The position numbers and the translations under genes were made by a program. A stretch of DNA of 64,000 nucleotides from Akkermansia muciniphila (GTDB lineage: Bacteria > Verrucomicrobiota > Verrucomicrobiia > Verrucomicrobiales > Akkermansiaceae): positions 868,001 through 932,000 of the forward strand of contig NZ_CP156688.1 of the NCBI RefSeq assembly GCF_040616545.1, read 5' to 3'. Of this stretch, positions 25,452 through 35,551 are shown piece by piece (position 1 is the stretch's first letter; each line of letters starts with the position of its first letter). Under the pieces are notes generated by a model. The model had not been told where the DNA came from. It did no database searches and worked only from the letters and a program-made list of their open reading frames with translations.

Positions 25452-26572
25452 CTGAACCCTCTTCCACACGCCCCCCCCTGAACATCGTGATTGCCTGCGG
25501 CGGCACGGGGGGGCACCTTTTTCCCGGCATCGCCGTGGCCCAGGAACTTAAAAAGCGCGGCCACAACGTCACCCTGCTCATCTCCCAGAAGAAGGTGGAC
25601 GCCCAGGCCAGCCGGAATTACGGCGATCTCAACTTCCGCACCATTGAGGCCATTGCCATGCCCAAAATCCCGTCCATGTCCCTGCTGGGTTTCGGGATCA
25701 AGCTGTACAAGGCCATCCGTTTCAGCCGCAGCCTGCTGGACGAGGTGAACGCGGACGTCGTCATCGGCATGGGAGGGTTCACCTCCTTCCCGCCCGTGTA
25801 CGCCGCCCACCGCAAGGGCATCCGCACTTACGTGCATGACTCCAACGCCCTGCCCGGCAAAGCCAACCGCATGACCGCCAAGTGCTGCACGAACGTGCTG
25901 CTGGGCATTGAGGAAGCCAGGCACTACTTCAACCCCGCCAAGTGCATCGTCACCGGCACTCCGGTGCGCCAAGAGATGGAGGAGCGCAGGGACAAGGATG
26001 AATCCAGAGCGGAGCTCAACCTGCCCAAGGACCGCCGCGTGGTCCTGGTGATGGGCGGTTCCCAGGGAGCCAGGAACCTGAATTCCCTGGTCATTGAAGC
26101 GGCCCGGCAGTGCGCGGACCTGTGCGACTTCCTCATCATCACCGGCTCCGCAGACTTTGCGCGCGTGAGCCAGCTCACGGCGGACATGCCCCATGTGCAC
26201 GTCATTGAATTCTGTTCCGCCATGGCTACCGCGTACGCCGCGGCGGACGTGGTCATTTCCCGCTCCGGGGCGTCCAGCCTGACGGAGCTGGCCCACATGG
26301 GGAAGGCGGCCCTGCTGGTTCCCTACCCCTTTGCCGCGGACGACCACCAGGCGCATAACGCGCGCGTTTTCGCCGCCCACGGCGCGGCGCGCATGATGCG
26401 TGAAAACACCCTCACGCCAGACGATATTACGGCTTTTCTGAATGAAGTCTTCAAGGATTCCTCCCTGCTGGCCTCCATGAATGAATGTGCTTTACGTCTG
26501 GATACGCCTGATGCAGTATCCCGCATCGCCAATGTCATTGAAAATACGGACCATGCAGCCATCCATGATTGA
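25448..26572 (+). CDS. murG: UDP-GlcNAc transferase MurG (lipid II synthase)
   Basis: MurG adds GlcNAc to lipid I on the cytoplasmic face of the inner membrane. At 374 residues it has the GT28 features: GGTGGHLFPGIAVA at the N-terminus, GMGGFTSFPPVYAA, HDSNALPGKANR, the donor-site VMGGSQGARNLN, and VISRSGASSLTEL with PYPFAADDHQ. It overlaps ftsW by 4 nt and overlaps the start of the murC-murB gene, so three successive genes are translationally coupled. Confidence 0.95.
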   Translation: MTEPSSTRPPLNIVIACGGTGGHLFPGIAVAQELKKRGHNVTLLISQKKVDAQASRNYGDLNFRTIEAIAMPKIPSMSLLGFGIKLYKAIRFSRSLLDEVNADVVIGMGGFTSFPPVYAAHRKGIRTYVHDSNALPGKANRMTAKCCTNVLLGIEEARHYFNPAKCIVTGTPVRQEMEERRDKDESRAELNLPKDRRVVLVMGGSQGARNLNSLVIEAARQCADLCDFLIITGSADFARVSQLTADMPHVHVIEFCSAMATAYAAADVVISRSGASSLTELAHMGKAALLVPYPFAADDHQAHNARVFAAHGAARMMRENTLTPDDITAFLNEVFKDSSLLASMNECALRLDTPDAVSRIANVIENTDHAAIHD

Positions 26573-28862
26573 GATTTTACGCAAACGCCTGATGGACAGG
26601 GAACACCCGGCACGCCTGCACCTCATCGGCGTAGCGGGTTCCGGCATGTCCGGCCTGGCGCTCATGCTGATGGAAATGGGCCACCGGGTAAGCGGCTGCG
26701 ACCGGGTTACGAGCACGGAAACGGAACGGCTCCAGAGCCTGGGCCTGTCCTTCTCATGCCCCCACTCCGCGGACGCCGTCTCGGACGCGGAAATCGTCAT
26801 TTATTCCAGCGCCATCCGGGAGGACAATCCGGCCCTGGCTGCCGCGCGCAAGCTGGGCATCCCCTGCATGCGCCGCGCGGAATGCCTGGCGGCCATCCTG
26901 AACGGGAAGAAGGGCGTGGTGGTCTCCGGCACGCACGGGAAAACCACCACTTCAGCCCTCTGCGCGCACCTGATGCGGGAAGGCCGCATGCGCCCGTGCC
27001 ACTACGTGGGGGCGGAAATCCCCGTGCTGGGCACCAACGCCCACTGGAACGAGGACAGCGAGTACCTGGTGGCGGAAGGGGACGAAAGCGACGGCACGCT
27101 GGTGAACTACATCCCGGAGCACAGCATCGTCCTCAACATTGAGCCGGAACACCTGGACCATTACAAGGACCTGGATGAAATCAAGGCCGTGTTCAACCAG
27201 CTGTGCTCCCAGACGCGGGGCAGCATCATCTACTGCCGCGCCCATCCCGGCGCTGCGGACGTATGCGCCGCATACCCCAATTCCGTTTCCTACGGCTGGT
27301 CCGATGCGGACTATACCGCCACGGACGTTCTGGAACGCCGCGGCCGCACCCTGTTCACCGTGCTGAAGGGGGGGGAGGAACTGGGCCGCGTGGAGCTGGG
27401 CATTCCCGGCCGCCACAACGTGCTGAACTCCCTGGCGGCCATCGCGCTGGCAACGGAACTGGGCGTGGATTTCCCGGCGGTGACGCGCGGACTGGCCTCC
27501 TTTGCCGGAGCCAAGCGCCGCTTTGAAACCAAATACCTTTCCCCCTCCATCCGGATTGTGGACGATTACGGCCACCATCCCACGGAGATAGCCGCCACCC
27601 TCCAGACCGCCCGTTCCCTCCAGCCGAACCGCCTGGTAGTGTACTTCCAGCCGCACCGCTACACGCGCACGCAGATGCTGGCGGACGACTTCGGCAAGGT
27701 GCTCCAGGCGGCGGACCTCGTCTTTGTGGCGGACGTTTATCCCGCCAGCGAACTGCCCATCAAGGGAGTGAGCGGGCAGACCATCATTGACGCCATGCAC
27801 AAGCACGGCCCGGTGGAAACCCACTACCTCCCCAACCTCGCCACGGCGCACCACGCCATCGGCAACGCGCTGAACCCCGGAGACCTGTTCCTGACGCTGG
27901 GAGCCGGGAACGTCCATGAATGCGGCATGCGCATTGCCCATGACCTGGCCCTGCTGGAAGACCTGGAACGCACCGCGGGGGAAGATTTGAAAGGCAGGCT
28001 GTACGAGCCCATGTCACGCCACACCACCATGGGCGTGGGCGGCTGCGCCCAGTACTGGCTGGAGCCCTCCACCTTTTCCGGGATGCGGACGGCGGTCAAC
28101 TACTGCCGGGACCGGAACATCCCCGTGCACGTCATTGGCCGCGGCTCCAACATCATCGTCAGGGACGGCGGCCTGCGCGGCGCCGTCATCCACCCCTCCG
28201 GCGGCGAATTCGACGTACTGGACATCCAGGGCAGCCATATTTCCGCCGGTGCGGGCGTGCGCCTGAAAAAGCTGGTCTCCGCCTCCGTCCAGAACGGCCT
28301 TGGCGGCCTGGAATGGATGGACGGCATTCCCGGCAACGTGGGGGGAAGCCTCCGCATGAACGCCGGAGCCATGGGCATGGACATGATTCAAAACCTGGTC
28401 TCCGTCGTCTGCCTGGATGAAGACGGGGAAATCCGCAGCCATACGAAGGAGGAGCTGAACGCCCAGTACCGTTCCATTCCGGACCTGGCCCACAACTTTG
28501 TTCTTCAGGCCGTGTTTGAGACGCGGCCCGCTTCTACCCGGGAAATGGAGCAGCGCCTGGAAGAAGCCCGCGCCAAGCGCAAGCTCACCCAGCCCGTAGG
28601 AGCCAGCTCAGGATGCATCTTCAAGAACCCGGCTGAAATCCCGGCGGGCAGGCTCATTGACGAGCTGGGCCTCAAAAACGCCTGCGTGGGGGATGCCTGC
28701 GTGTCCGACGTGCATGCCAACTTCATCATCAACCGCGGCCACGCCAGGGCGCGGGACATCACCATCCTGATTGACATGATCCGGAAAGAAGCCATGGAAA
28801 ACCGCGGCATTGACCTGAAATCGGAAGCCCAGGTCATCGGTGACCGGGAACCTCAATTTTAA
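26565..28862 (+). CDS. murCB: MurC-MurB fusion: UDP-MurNAc-L-Ala ligase / UDP-MurNAc dehydrogenase
   Basis: A 765-residue bifunctional enzyme from the ATG at 26565 (MIEILRKRLMD); an ATG at 26553 is also possible. The open frame reaches 26481, but that part lies inside murG. Residues 1 to about 465 are MurC (UDP-MurNAc:L-alanine ligase): LIGVAGSGMSGLAL, VSGTHGKTTTSAL, and DDYGHHPTEI. From about residue 480 the sequence is MurB (UDP-GlcNAc-enolpyruvate reductase, FAD and NADPH): MGVGGCAQYW, GRGSNIIVRDGG, DGIPGNVGGSLRMNAGA, and PVGASSGCIFKNP with the proton-donor serine. The join (LEDLERTAGEDLKGRL) contains no stop or frameshift. It performs two consecutive cytoplasmic steps of one pathway. Confidence 0.95.
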   Translation: MIEILRKRLMDREHPARLHLIGVAGSGMSGLALMLMEMGHRVSGCDRVTSTETERLQSLGLSFSCPHSADAVSDAEIVIYSSAIREDNPALAAARKLGIPCMRRAECLAAILNGKKGVVVSGTHGKTTTSALCAHLMREGRMRPCHYVGAEIPVLGTNAHWNEDSEYLVAEGDESDGTLVNYIPEHSIVLNIEPEHLDHYKDLDEIKAVFNQLCSQTRGSIIYCRAHPGAADVCAAYPNSVSYGWSDADYTATDVLERRGRTLFTVLKGGEELGRVELGIPGRHNVLNSLAAIALATELGVDFPAVTRGLASFAGAKRRFETKYLSPSIRIVDDYGHHPTEIAATLQTARSLQPNRLVVYFQPHRYTRTQMLADDFGKVLQAADLVFVADVYPASELPIKGVSGQTIIDAMHKHGPVETHYLPNLATAHHAIGNALNPGDLFLTLGAGNVHECGMRIAHDLALLEDLERTAGEDLKGRLYEPMSRHTTMGVGGCAQYWLEPSTFSGMRTAVNYCRDRNIPVHVIGRGSNIIVRDGGLRGAVIHPSGGEFDVLDIQGSHISAGAGVRLKKLVSASVQNGLGGLEWMDGIPGNVGGSLRMNAGAMGMDMIQNLVSVVCLDEDGEIRSHTKEELNAQYRSIPDLAHNFVLQAVFETRPASTREMEQRLEEARAKRKLTQPVGASSGCIFKNPAEIPAGRLIDELGLKNACVGDACVSDVHANFIINRGHARARDITILIDMIRKEAMENRGIDLKSEAQVIGDREPQF

Positions 28863-28885
28863 CCTATTCATTATTTTATTCCAAC

Positions 28886-29821
28886 ATGAGCACTCTCAAG
28901 CGCGACCTCAGGATCGCCCTTCTTCTGGGCGGTCCCGGAGCTGAACGGGAAGTATCCCTCGTCTCCGGCAAATCCGTTTACGACGCCCTGTGCCAGGCCG
29001 GATTCACCAACGTAACGCAGGTGGACGTGCACGGCCCGGACTTCCGCCTGCCGGAAGGCACGGAACTGGCCTACAACATCATCCACGGCACCTTCGGCGA
29101 GGACGGAGCCCTTCAAACCATTCTGGAGGAACGCGGCGTTCCGTACACGGGTGCCGGCTCCCGTTCCAGCGCCCTGTGCTTTGACAAGGCCGAATCCAAG
29201 AAAGTGTTCCTGGACGCCGGAGTGCCCACCCCGCGCGCGGAAATTCTGGACTGTTCCGGCGGCATCGTGATGCCTTCCCTCCCCCTCCCCTTTGTCATCA
29301 AGCCCCCCTGCGAGGGTTCCAGCGTGGGCGTCCACATTGTCCACAGGCAGGAAGACATTCTCCCCGCCATGGAGGAAGCCGTTACCCACGGTTCCACCGT
29401 GCTGGTGGAGGAATTCATTCAGGGCCGTGAACTTACGGTGGGCGTTCTGGACGGGGAGGCCCTCCCCGTCATCCATATCTGCCCCCGCTCCGGGTTCTAC
29501 GACCTGAGCAACAAGTACCCGTGGATGAACATGGGCGGCGGCACGGACTACATCTGCCCCGCGGACCTGCCGGAGGAAACCGCCCAAAAGGTGCAGGATG
29601 CCGCCCTGAAGGCCTACCGCGCCGCCGGCGTGGAAGTGTACGGCCGCGTGGACGTGCTGCTGCGTGAACAGGACGGCGAGCCTTTTGTGCTGGAAATCAA
29701 CACCATTCCCGGCATGACCCCCTCCAGCCTGCTGCCCAAGGCCGCCGCGGCCGCAGGATGGCCCTACGGCTCCCTTTGCGAAAAAATAGCGGAATTATCG
29801 CTAGCCACCCCCCGGAAATAG
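28886..29821 (+). CDS. ddl: D-alanine--D-alanine ligase Ddl
   Basis: Ddl joins two D-alanines using ATP, supplying the dipeptide for MurF. The 311-residue protein is a normal-length ATP-grasp enzyme: LLLGGPGAEREVSLVSG at the N-terminus, a YTGAGSRSSALCFDKAESK region, the glycine-rich PCEGSSVGVHIV loop that closes over ATP, and the metal-binding LEINTIPGMTPSSLLP near the C-terminus. It follows murCB by 23 nt and precedes ftsQ, the usual order. Confidence 0.95.
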   Translation: MSTLKRDLRIALLLGGPGAEREVSLVSGKSVYDALCQAGFTNVTQVDVHGPDFRLPEGTELAYNIIHGTFGEDGALQTILEERGVPYTGAGSRSSALCFDKAESKKVFLDAGVPTPRAEILDCSGGIVMPSLPLPFVIKPPCEGSSVGVHIVHRQEDILPAMEEAVTHGSTVLVEEFIQGRELTVGVLDGEALPVIHICPRSGFYDLSNKYPWMNMGGGTDYICPADLPEETAQKVQDAALKAYRAAGVEVYGRVDVLLREQDGEPFVLEINTIPGMTPSSLLPKAAAAAGWPYGSLCEKIAELSLATPRK

Positions 29822-29868
29822 CGTAATATCTGACAGAGGGCGGGGAGCTGCCCCTCCCACACCCCCCG

Positions 29869-30819
29869 ATGTCGCACAAAGCCACAACGCCAGTCCCCCG
29901 TTCCGCCAAGAGGCCGGAACTGCTCCTGCTGGAACGGGAGGCGAGAAAAGAAACCATTGAGCGCAAGGGCAGGAACTACCGTTTCTGGCTCTTCCGGCGC
30001 AGGCTGTTCCACATCCTCACCGTTTACACGCTCATCTTCGGCCTCATCGGGGCCATTGTCTTCCTGTGGAAGGACTACATCCTTAAATACGACTGGCTCT
30101 CCATTGATACCGTTACGCTGAAAAGCAACGGCATCTTCAACGCGGAGCAGGCCTTCTCCCTCATGGGCGTGGGGCCCGCAGACAACATCTTTGCCATGGA
30201 CGCCGCAGAGCTGGAACAGCGCCTGCTTAAATGCCCGGCCATCCGCCGGGCGTCCGTCAAACGCCAGATATCCTCTGATCCCACCCTGCTGGTGGACATT
30301 GACGCGCGCATCCCCGTGGCATGGATTGACTGCCCGGAGCTCGGCATCCGCCCCGGTGACGCCAGGTACGGCGTTCTGGCGGACAAGGAGGGCGTCATCT
30401 TCCCCTGCATGGAGCAGGTCCACCTGCCCTACATCCAGGGCAGGCACATGCCTTCCGTGACCCTCAGGCCGCCCAGCTCCGGCCAGCTCACTTACGGCAT
30501 CAGCATCCGTGAACTGGAAGCGCCCATGCAGCTTATTGAGCTGCTGTCCGGCAGCGTGACGGAATTCCTGCCCAGCATTGTCTCCATCACCACGCCCAAT
30601 GACTGGTCTTTCTGCGTGCGCTTTTCCAATGACTGCCAGGCCACTTTCAGCCATTACGGCCTGGAGCACCAGGTGGAAAAACTCTCCAAGGCGCTTCAGC
30701 ACGCGCGCCAGACGCACCGCAAAATCAGCGCCATCAACCTGATTCCGGAGCATAACATCCCCGTCATCTTTGACGATGCCTACGAGGATATCCCCCTGGC
30801 GGAACCTATTGAGGAGTGA
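29869..30819 (+). CDS. ftsQ: cell-division protein FtsQ
   Basis: A 316-residue bitopic protein with a basic cytoplasmic N-terminus of about 45 residues, one membrane segment at about 46-66 (LFHILTVYTLIFGLIG onward), and a periplasmic POTRA domain (IDTVTLKSNGIFN, then LLKCPAIRRASVKRQ, then VDIDARIPVAWI). This is the FtsQ/DivIB layout. The C-terminal beta domain follows, ending in a glutamate-rich tail. FtsQ links FtsL/FtsB to the divisome. Unlike most clusters, ftsA and ftsZ do not follow; a 224-nt gap and recA come next. Confidence 0.87.
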   Translation: MSHKATTPVPRSAKRPELLLLEREARKETIERKGRNYRFWLFRRRLFHILTVYTLIFGLIGAIVFLWKDYILKYDWLSIDTVTLKSNGIFNAEQAFSLMGVGPADNIFAMDAAELEQRLLKCPAIRRASVKRQISSDPTLLVDIDARIPVAWIDCPELGIRPGDARYGVLADKEGVIFPCMEQVHLPYIQGRHMPSVTLRPPSSGQLTYGISIRELEAPMQLIELLSGSVTEFLPSIVSITTPNDWSFCVRFSNDCQATFSHYGLEHQVEKLSKALQHARQTHRKISAINLIPEHNIPVIFDDAYEDIPLAEPIEE

Positions 30820-31003
30820 CGCCCCCGCGCGCTCCTTCCCGATGGCGCGGCCTCACCCGTTCTCCCCCTCCGCGCCCACGGAGAATTCTCCATTTTTCCT
30901 CAATCCCCAACGGAGGGAATACCCGGTTTTCACAGGATTTCCCCCATGTCAGAATTCTGTTCTTTCTCAACGGGAAATGAGGCCGTGAAGACCTACTGAG
31001 CAC

Positions 31004-31031
31004 TTGCCATCAGGGCCGCGTCAGCTATACT
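31004..31031 (+). promoter_or_regulatory. recA promoter
   Basis: TTGCCA (31004-31009) and TATACT (31026-31031), spaced by 16 nt, lie just ahead of the recA ATG, which would leave a leader of only a few nucleotides to about 10. No clear LexA operator was recognised by eye in the 224-nt gap between ftsQ and recA. Confidence 0.55.
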
Positions 31032-31043
31032 TTCCGCGATATT

Positions 31044-32084
31044 ATGAGTAACGAAACATCTTTATCCCCCGAAGCTGAAAAACTGGCGGCGGCCCGCAAG
31101 CGCAACCTTGACCTGGCCCTCTCCCAGATCCAGAAAGACTTCGGTGAAAATGCCATCATGCGTCTTGGCGACAACGCAAAAATGGAAGTGGACGTCATCC
31201 CCACCGGCAACCTTCTCATTGACCGCGCGCTGGGCGTGGGCGGCTTCGCCCGCGGCCGCATCGTGGAAATCTACGGACCGGAATCCTCCGGCAAGACCAC
31301 GCTGACCCTGACGGCCATCGCCCAGGCCCAGAAGGCCGGCGGCCTGGCCGCGTTCATTGACGTGGAACACGCGCTGGACCCCCAGTACGCCGCACGCCTG
31401 GGCGTGAACCTGGACGACCTGCTGGTCTCCCAGCCGAGTTCCGGTGAAGAAGCCCTGCAAATCTGCGAAGCCCTGGTGCGCTCCAACTCCATTGACGTCA
31501 TCGTGCTGGATTCCGTAGCCGCCCTGGTCACCAAGCAGGAGCTGGACGGCGAAATCGGGGACTCCACGGTGGGCGCCCAGGCGCGCCTGATGTCCGCAGC
31601 CCTCCGCAAGCTTACCAGCTTCATCTCCAAGGCGCGCACCGTGTGCGTCTTCACCAACCAGATCCGTGAAAAAATCGGCGTCATGTTCGGCAACCCGGAA
31701 ACCACTCCCGGGGGACGCGCCCTGAAATTCTACGCTTCCGTGCGCGTGGACATCCGCCGCATCGGCCAGATCAAGGCCAGCGACGGAACCGTGGCCGGGA
31801 ACCGCACCAAGATCAAGGTGGTCAAGAACAAGGTGGCGCCCCCCTTCACGGAATGCGAGTTCGACATCATGTACAATGAAGGCATCTCCTCTGTGGGAAG
31901 CCTGCTGGACTTGGCGATGGAATATGACATCATCCAGAAGCGCGGCTCCTGGATCAGCTACAACGGCAGCCAGATTGCCCAGGGCCGGGACGCCGCTAAG
32001 GAAGCCCTCAAGTCCAACCCTGACCTGTACAAGGAAATCGAAGAACTGGTCAAGGCCAAGATGGACGAGAAGGCGGCCAAATAA
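31044..32084 (+). CDS. recA: recombinase RecA
   Basis: RecA forms filaments on single-stranded DNA, drives strand exchange and triggers LexA cleavage. At 346 residues it has normal length. Visible hallmarks are the N-terminal helix region ending in [11 protein letters not shown], Walker [10 protein letters not shown], the Walker B region [13 protein letters not shown], the L2/RecA signature [17 protein letters not shown], and a lysine/acid-rich C-terminal tail. It is flanked by its own promoter and a strong terminator, so it is expressed independently of the dcw cluster. Confidence 0.98.
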   Translation: MSNETSLSPEAEKLAAARKRNLDLALSQIQKDFGENAIMRLGDNAKMEVDVIPTGNLLIDRALGVGGFARGRIVEIYGPESSGKTTLTLTAIAQAQKAGGLAAFIDVEHALDPQYAARLGVNLDDLLVSQPSSGEEALQICEALVRSNSIDVIVLDSVAALVTKQELDGEIGDSTVGAQARLMSAALRKLTSFISKARTVCVFTNQIREKIGVMFGNPETTPGGRALKFYASVRVDIRRIGQIKASDGTVAGNRTKIKVVKNKVAPPFTECEFDIMYNEGISSVGSLLDLAMEYDIIQKRGSWISYNGSQIAQGRDAAKEALKSNPDLYKEIEELVKAKMDEKAAK

Positions 32085-32114
32085 TCCGGCTTCTTCCCTT
32101 CCCCCCTCATCCAA

Positions 32115-32150
32115 GGCGGCTTCCGGAAACGGAAGCCGCCTTTTCTCTTT
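32115..32150 (+). terminator. rho-independent terminator of recA
   Basis: A perfect 10-bp stem, GGCGGCTTCC and its complement GGAAGCCGCC (32115-32140), closes a 6-nt loop and is followed by a T-rich run TTTTCTCTTT. It lies 30 nt after the recA stop. Confidence 0.9.
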
Positions 32151-32201
32151 ACGGACGCAGGTACAAAAGAATCTTTCACGGGAATTTTTCTCTTGTGCGT
32201 C

Positions 32202-33257
32202 ATGAAAAATCCGTTAGTCTGGACGCGATATCGTCCTATGTATCCGACCTCTCGCACATCATTTGCAGCCATGCTTGGCGTTTTGGGCATGTTTCTGCTG
32301 ACGCTGTCCACGGCCTTCGGATGGAACCCGGAAACCATCAACGGGATACAGTATATACCGATGTCCGAGGTGCGCACCCACTACAAGCTGACCCGTGAGC
32401 GTACGGAAGGGCGGCAGAAAGTTTACGAAGTGCCGGAAAAGATCCAGATCCGCATGCAGGCGCACAGCCAGGACATGTTCATGAACAACATGAAGTTCGT
32501 GCTTTCCTACCCCGTGGCGGACCATCCCTCCAAGGGGCTGATGGTCTCCAACATGGACCTGCATAAAATCATTGATCCGGTCCTGCGTCCCATTTACATC
32601 GCCAACCGCCGCAGCTTCAACACGGTGGTCATTGATCCCGGCCACGGCGGGCACGACAGCGGCACGCGCAACCGCATCAGCCGGGAGGCGGACATCAACC
32701 TTTCCGTGGCCAAAAAACTGCGCGACCGCCTCAAGGGGATGGGCTACCAGGTGGTGATGACCCGTGACACGGACAACTTCATCACCCTCCAGGACCGCGT
32801 CCGCATCGCCAACAGGCATGACAACGCCATTTTCATCAGCATCCACTTCAATGACGGCGGCTCCTCCGCCCGCGGAGTGGAAACCTTCACGCTGGCTCCC
32901 GCGGGGACTTCCTCCTCCATGTCCCGCAACATACGGCAGGACGCGTTGCAGGGCAACGCCCAGGACAGCATGAACATCGCCCTAGCTACCGCCGTGCAGG
33001 GGCACATGCTGAAAGGGCCGCTCGCCATCAAGGAAGGCATCTCCATGGTTGACCGCGGCATCAAGCGCGCGCGGTATTCCGTGCTGTGCACCATCAAGCA
33101 TCCGGCCATCCTGGTGGAAGGCGGCTTCATGTCCAACCCGCAGGAAGCCTTGCTCATCGCCACGGAACGCTACCAGAACTTCATGGCCTCCTCCCTGGCC
33201 GCCGCCGTGCGCCAGTACCGCACCGCCCTGGGCCAGCAGGCGCGCAGAACGCGTTAA
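32202..33257 (+). CDS. exported N-acetylmuramoyl-L-alanine amidase (Amidase_3)
   Basis: A zinc amidase that cleaves the bond between MurNAc and the stem peptide. The catalytic domain starts with VVIDPGHGGHDSGT, where the first zinc histidine lies, continues through VVMTRDTDNFITLQDR and FISIHFNDG (second histidine), and ends with ILVEGGFMSNPQEA (catalytic glutamate). The N-terminus carries a signal peptide: MYPTSRTSFAAMLGVLG then MFLLTLSTAFG. ATGs at 32202 and 32238 are both possible starts; the second gives the more regular signal. About 110 residues of unassigned sequence precede the catalytic domain. Expected role: daughter-cell separation or wall turnover in the periplasm. Confidence 0.9.
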   Translation: MKNPLVWTRYRPMYPTSRTSFAAMLGVLGMFLLTLSTAFGWNPETINGIQYIPMSEVRTHYKLTRERTEGRQKVYEVPEKIQIRMQAHSQDMFMNNMKFVLSYPVADHPSKGLMVSNMDLHKIIDPVLRPIYIANRRSFNTVVIDPGHGGHDSGTRNRISREADINLSVAKKLRDRLKGMGYQVVMTRDTDNFITLQDRVRIANRHDNAIFISIHFNDGGSSARGVETFTLAPAGTSSSMSRNIRQDALQGNAQDSMNIALATAVQGHMLKGPLAIKEGISMVDRGIKRARYSVLCTIKHPAILVEGGFMSNPQEALLIATERYQNFMASSLAAAVRQYRTALGQQARRTR

Positions 33258-33289
33258 CCCCGGTCTTACCGGGCGTTGCCACCCGCCGT

Positions 33290-33946
33290 ATGAACATCAT
33301 CCGCATCCCCGGCCTGGCAGACTATCAGGAAACTCTGAAACTCCAGGAACAACTGGTCCGCGCCCACCAGGAAGACCCGGAGTGTGAAGATGACCTGCTC
33401 CTGCTGGAACACGCCGGGGTTTACACCATCGGCCGCACGCGGGACCACGCCAGCCTCCACCCCGGTTCCGTGCTCCCGTACCCCATTTATGAAATCAACC
33501 GCGGAGGCCAGGCCACCTACCACGGCCCCGGCCAGCTGGTAGGGTACCCCATTACGGACCTGAACCGCCGCGGAAGGGACCTGCACAACTACGTTACGGC
33601 CCTGGAAAACGCCCTGATTGAAACCTGCGCCCGGTTCGGCGTGCAGGCACGCATCCGGGAAGGACTGGTGGGCGTGTGGGTGGAGGACCGCAAAATAGCC
33701 TCCATCGGCGTGGGGGTGAAAAAATGGATTGCCATGCACGGCTTCGCCTTCAACGTAACCCGTGAATCCCTGCCTCCCTTCCAGGCCATCACCCCCTGCG
33801 GCATTCAGGGCGTGCAGATGACCTGCCTGGAAAACGAAATGCCGGACCTTGGTCCGGGGGATGCGCTGCTGACCCGGTTCGGGGATGTTTTCGCAGAACT
33901 GTGGAAGGAAAAATTCCACAGGAATTCCAGTGCAGAAGAACGCTGA
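33290..33946 (+). CDS. lipB: lipoyl(octanoyl) transferase LipB
   Basis: LipB moves octanoate from acyl carrier protein to lipoyl domains of 2-oxoacid dehydrogenases and GcvH. The ATG at 33290 ([13 protein letters not shown]) gives 218 residues, the usual length. The family signature [18 protein letters not shown] is present, as are the catalytic pair: the lysine in [14 protein letters not shown] and the cysteine in [11 protein letters not shown]. The frame extends upstream into the amidase gene, but that part is not LipB-like. It is cytoplasmic and lies 32 nt after the amidase gene. Confidence 0.94.
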   Translation: MNIIRIPGLADYQETLKLQEQLVRAHQEDPECEDDLLLLEHAGVYTIGRTRDHASLHPGSVLPYPIYEINRGGQATYHGPGQLVGYPITDLNRRGRDLHNYVTALENALIETCARFGVQARIREGLVGVWVEDRKIASIGVGVKKWIAMHGFAFNVTRESLPPFQAITPCGIQGVQMTCLENEMPDLGPGDALLTRFGDVFAELWKEKFHRNSSAEER

Positions 33947-34119
33947 AAGCCCGCCTTTCCTTGAAGACGGAAATGCGCCAAAGAATGGGAAGGGCCAATT
34001 CAGACCATGAAGGCAGAGGAAATGTTCAAAAAAACACTCTTTGTAAGACACAGACCGTGTCAGCAATACGCCCTTGCATCTTGACGCGGTTCCCGAACGG
34101 ACGGATGCTTATGCCAGCT

Positions 34120-35532
34120 ATGGGGAAAACGCTTTTCCAAAAAATCTGGGACGCTCATTCCGTCGGCACCCTGCCGGACGGAAGAACGCAAATGTTCATC
34201 GCTACTCACCTGCTGCATGAAGTCACCTCTCCGCAGGCCTTCGGAATGGTCCGGGACCTGGGCCTTGCCGTGCGCCATCCGGAACGCACCTTTGCCACCG
34301 TGGACCACATCATTCCCACGGACAACCAGGAGGAACCGTTCGCGGACGCCACGGCTGACGCCATGATCAAGGAACTGCGCCGGAACTGCGCGGAAAACGG
34401 CATCCGCTTTTTTGACCTCCCTACCGGACTCCAGGGCATCGTTCATATGGTGGGCCCGGAACTCGGCATCACCCAGCCGGGCATGACCATTGTGTGCGGT
34501 GACTCCCACACGGCCACTCACGGCGCCTTCGGCTCCATTGCCATGGGCATCGGCACAACGCAGGTGCGCGACGTGCTGGCTACGCAGACCATGGCGCTCA
34601 GCCCGCTCAAGGTGCGCCGCATCAATGTAAACGGAAAACTGGCCCCCGGCGTGCGCGCCAAGGACGTGGCCCTGCACATCATCGGCCTTCTGGGCGCCAA
34701 GGGCGGCCTGGGCTTCGCCTATGAATACGGCGGCAGCGTGATTGACGCCATGAGCATGGACGAACGCATGACCCTCTGCAACATGTCCATTGAAGGCGCT
34801 GCCCGCTGCGGTTACGTGAATCCTGACCAGACTACGGTGGACTACATCAAGGGGCGCCTGTTCGCCCCCGCTGGTGTGGACTGGGACAAGGCCGTGGAAC
34901 GCTGGCTGGGCTTCGCCTCCGATCCGGACGCGGAATACGACGAGATTGTGGAGATTGACGGCGCCGCCATTGAACCGACGGTAACGTGGGGAATTTCCCC
35001 GGACCAGAACACGGGCATCAGCGGCAGCACGCCCAGCCCCGCCTCCGCCAAAGATGACGACGAACGCAAGATGATTCATGAAGCGCTGGAATACATGAAA
35101 TTCCCCGCTGGAATGCCCCTCAAGGGACTGCCGGTGCAGGTGTGCTTTGTAGGCTCCTGCACCAATGGCCGCATCTCCGACTTCAGGGAAGTGGCCGCCC
35201 TCATCAAGGGGCGCCATGTGGCGCCCGGCGTCCGGGCGCTGGCCGTTCCCGGCTCCCAGATGACTGCAAAGCAGTGTGAAGAGGAAGGCATTGCGGACAT
35301 CTTCCGTGAAGCCGGTTTTGAGTGGCGCCTGGCGGGGTGCTCCATGTGCCTGGCCATGAATCCGGACAAGCTCCAGGGGGACCAGCTCTGCGCCAGCTCC
35401 TCCAACCGGAATTTCAAGGGACGCCAGGGAAGCCCCACCGGGCGCACCCTGCTGATGAGCCCCGCCATGGTGGCCGCCGCCGCCCTGACCGGGAAAGTCT
35501 GTGACGCCCGCGAAGTATTCTCCTTCAATTAA
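34120..35532 (+). CDS. leuC: 3-isopropylmalate dehydratase large subunit LeuC
   Basis: LeuC and LeuD form the isopropylmalate isomerase of leucine synthesis. From the ATG at 34120 ([15 protein letters not shown]) it has 470 residues, matching the family N-terminus; ATGs at 34111 and 34105 are alternatives and the open frame reaches 33901. The [4Fe-4S] ligand cysteines are expected in [12 protein letters not shown] and in [13 protein letters not shown] (C-x2-C). Other conserved parts are DHIIPTDN and [14 protein letters not shown]. leuD follows after 19 nt. About 170 nt without a gene precede it, with no obvious leader peptide rich in leucine. Confidence 0.95.
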   Translation: MGKTLFQKIWDAHSVGTLPDGRTQMFIATHLLHEVTSPQAFGMVRDLGLAVRHPERTFATVDHIIPTDNQEEPFADATADAMIKELRRNCAENGIRFFDLPTGLQGIVHMVGPELGITQPGMTIVCGDSHTATHGAFGSIAMGIGTTQVRDVLATQTMALSPLKVRRINVNGKLAPGVRAKDVALHIIGLLGAKGGLGFAYEYGGSVIDAMSMDERMTLCNMSIEGAARCGYVNPDQTTVDYIKGRLFAPAGVDWDKAVERWLGFASDPDAEYDEIVEIDGAAIEPTVTWGISPDQNTGISGSTPSPASAKDDDERKMIHEALEYMKFPAGMPLKGLPVQVCFVGSCTNGRISDFREVAALIKGRHVAPGVRALAVPGSQMTAKQCEEEGIADIFREAGFEWRLAGCSMCLAMNPDKLQGDQLCASSSNRNFKGRQGSPTGRTLLMSPAMVAAAALTGKVCDAREVFSFN

Positions 35533-35551
35533 CTATCCAGCTTTTACCTAT

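Noticed and set aside
30820-31043. SOS operator upstream of recA
   Set aside because: TGTTC at about 30957 lacks a matching complementary half-site at a proper distance.
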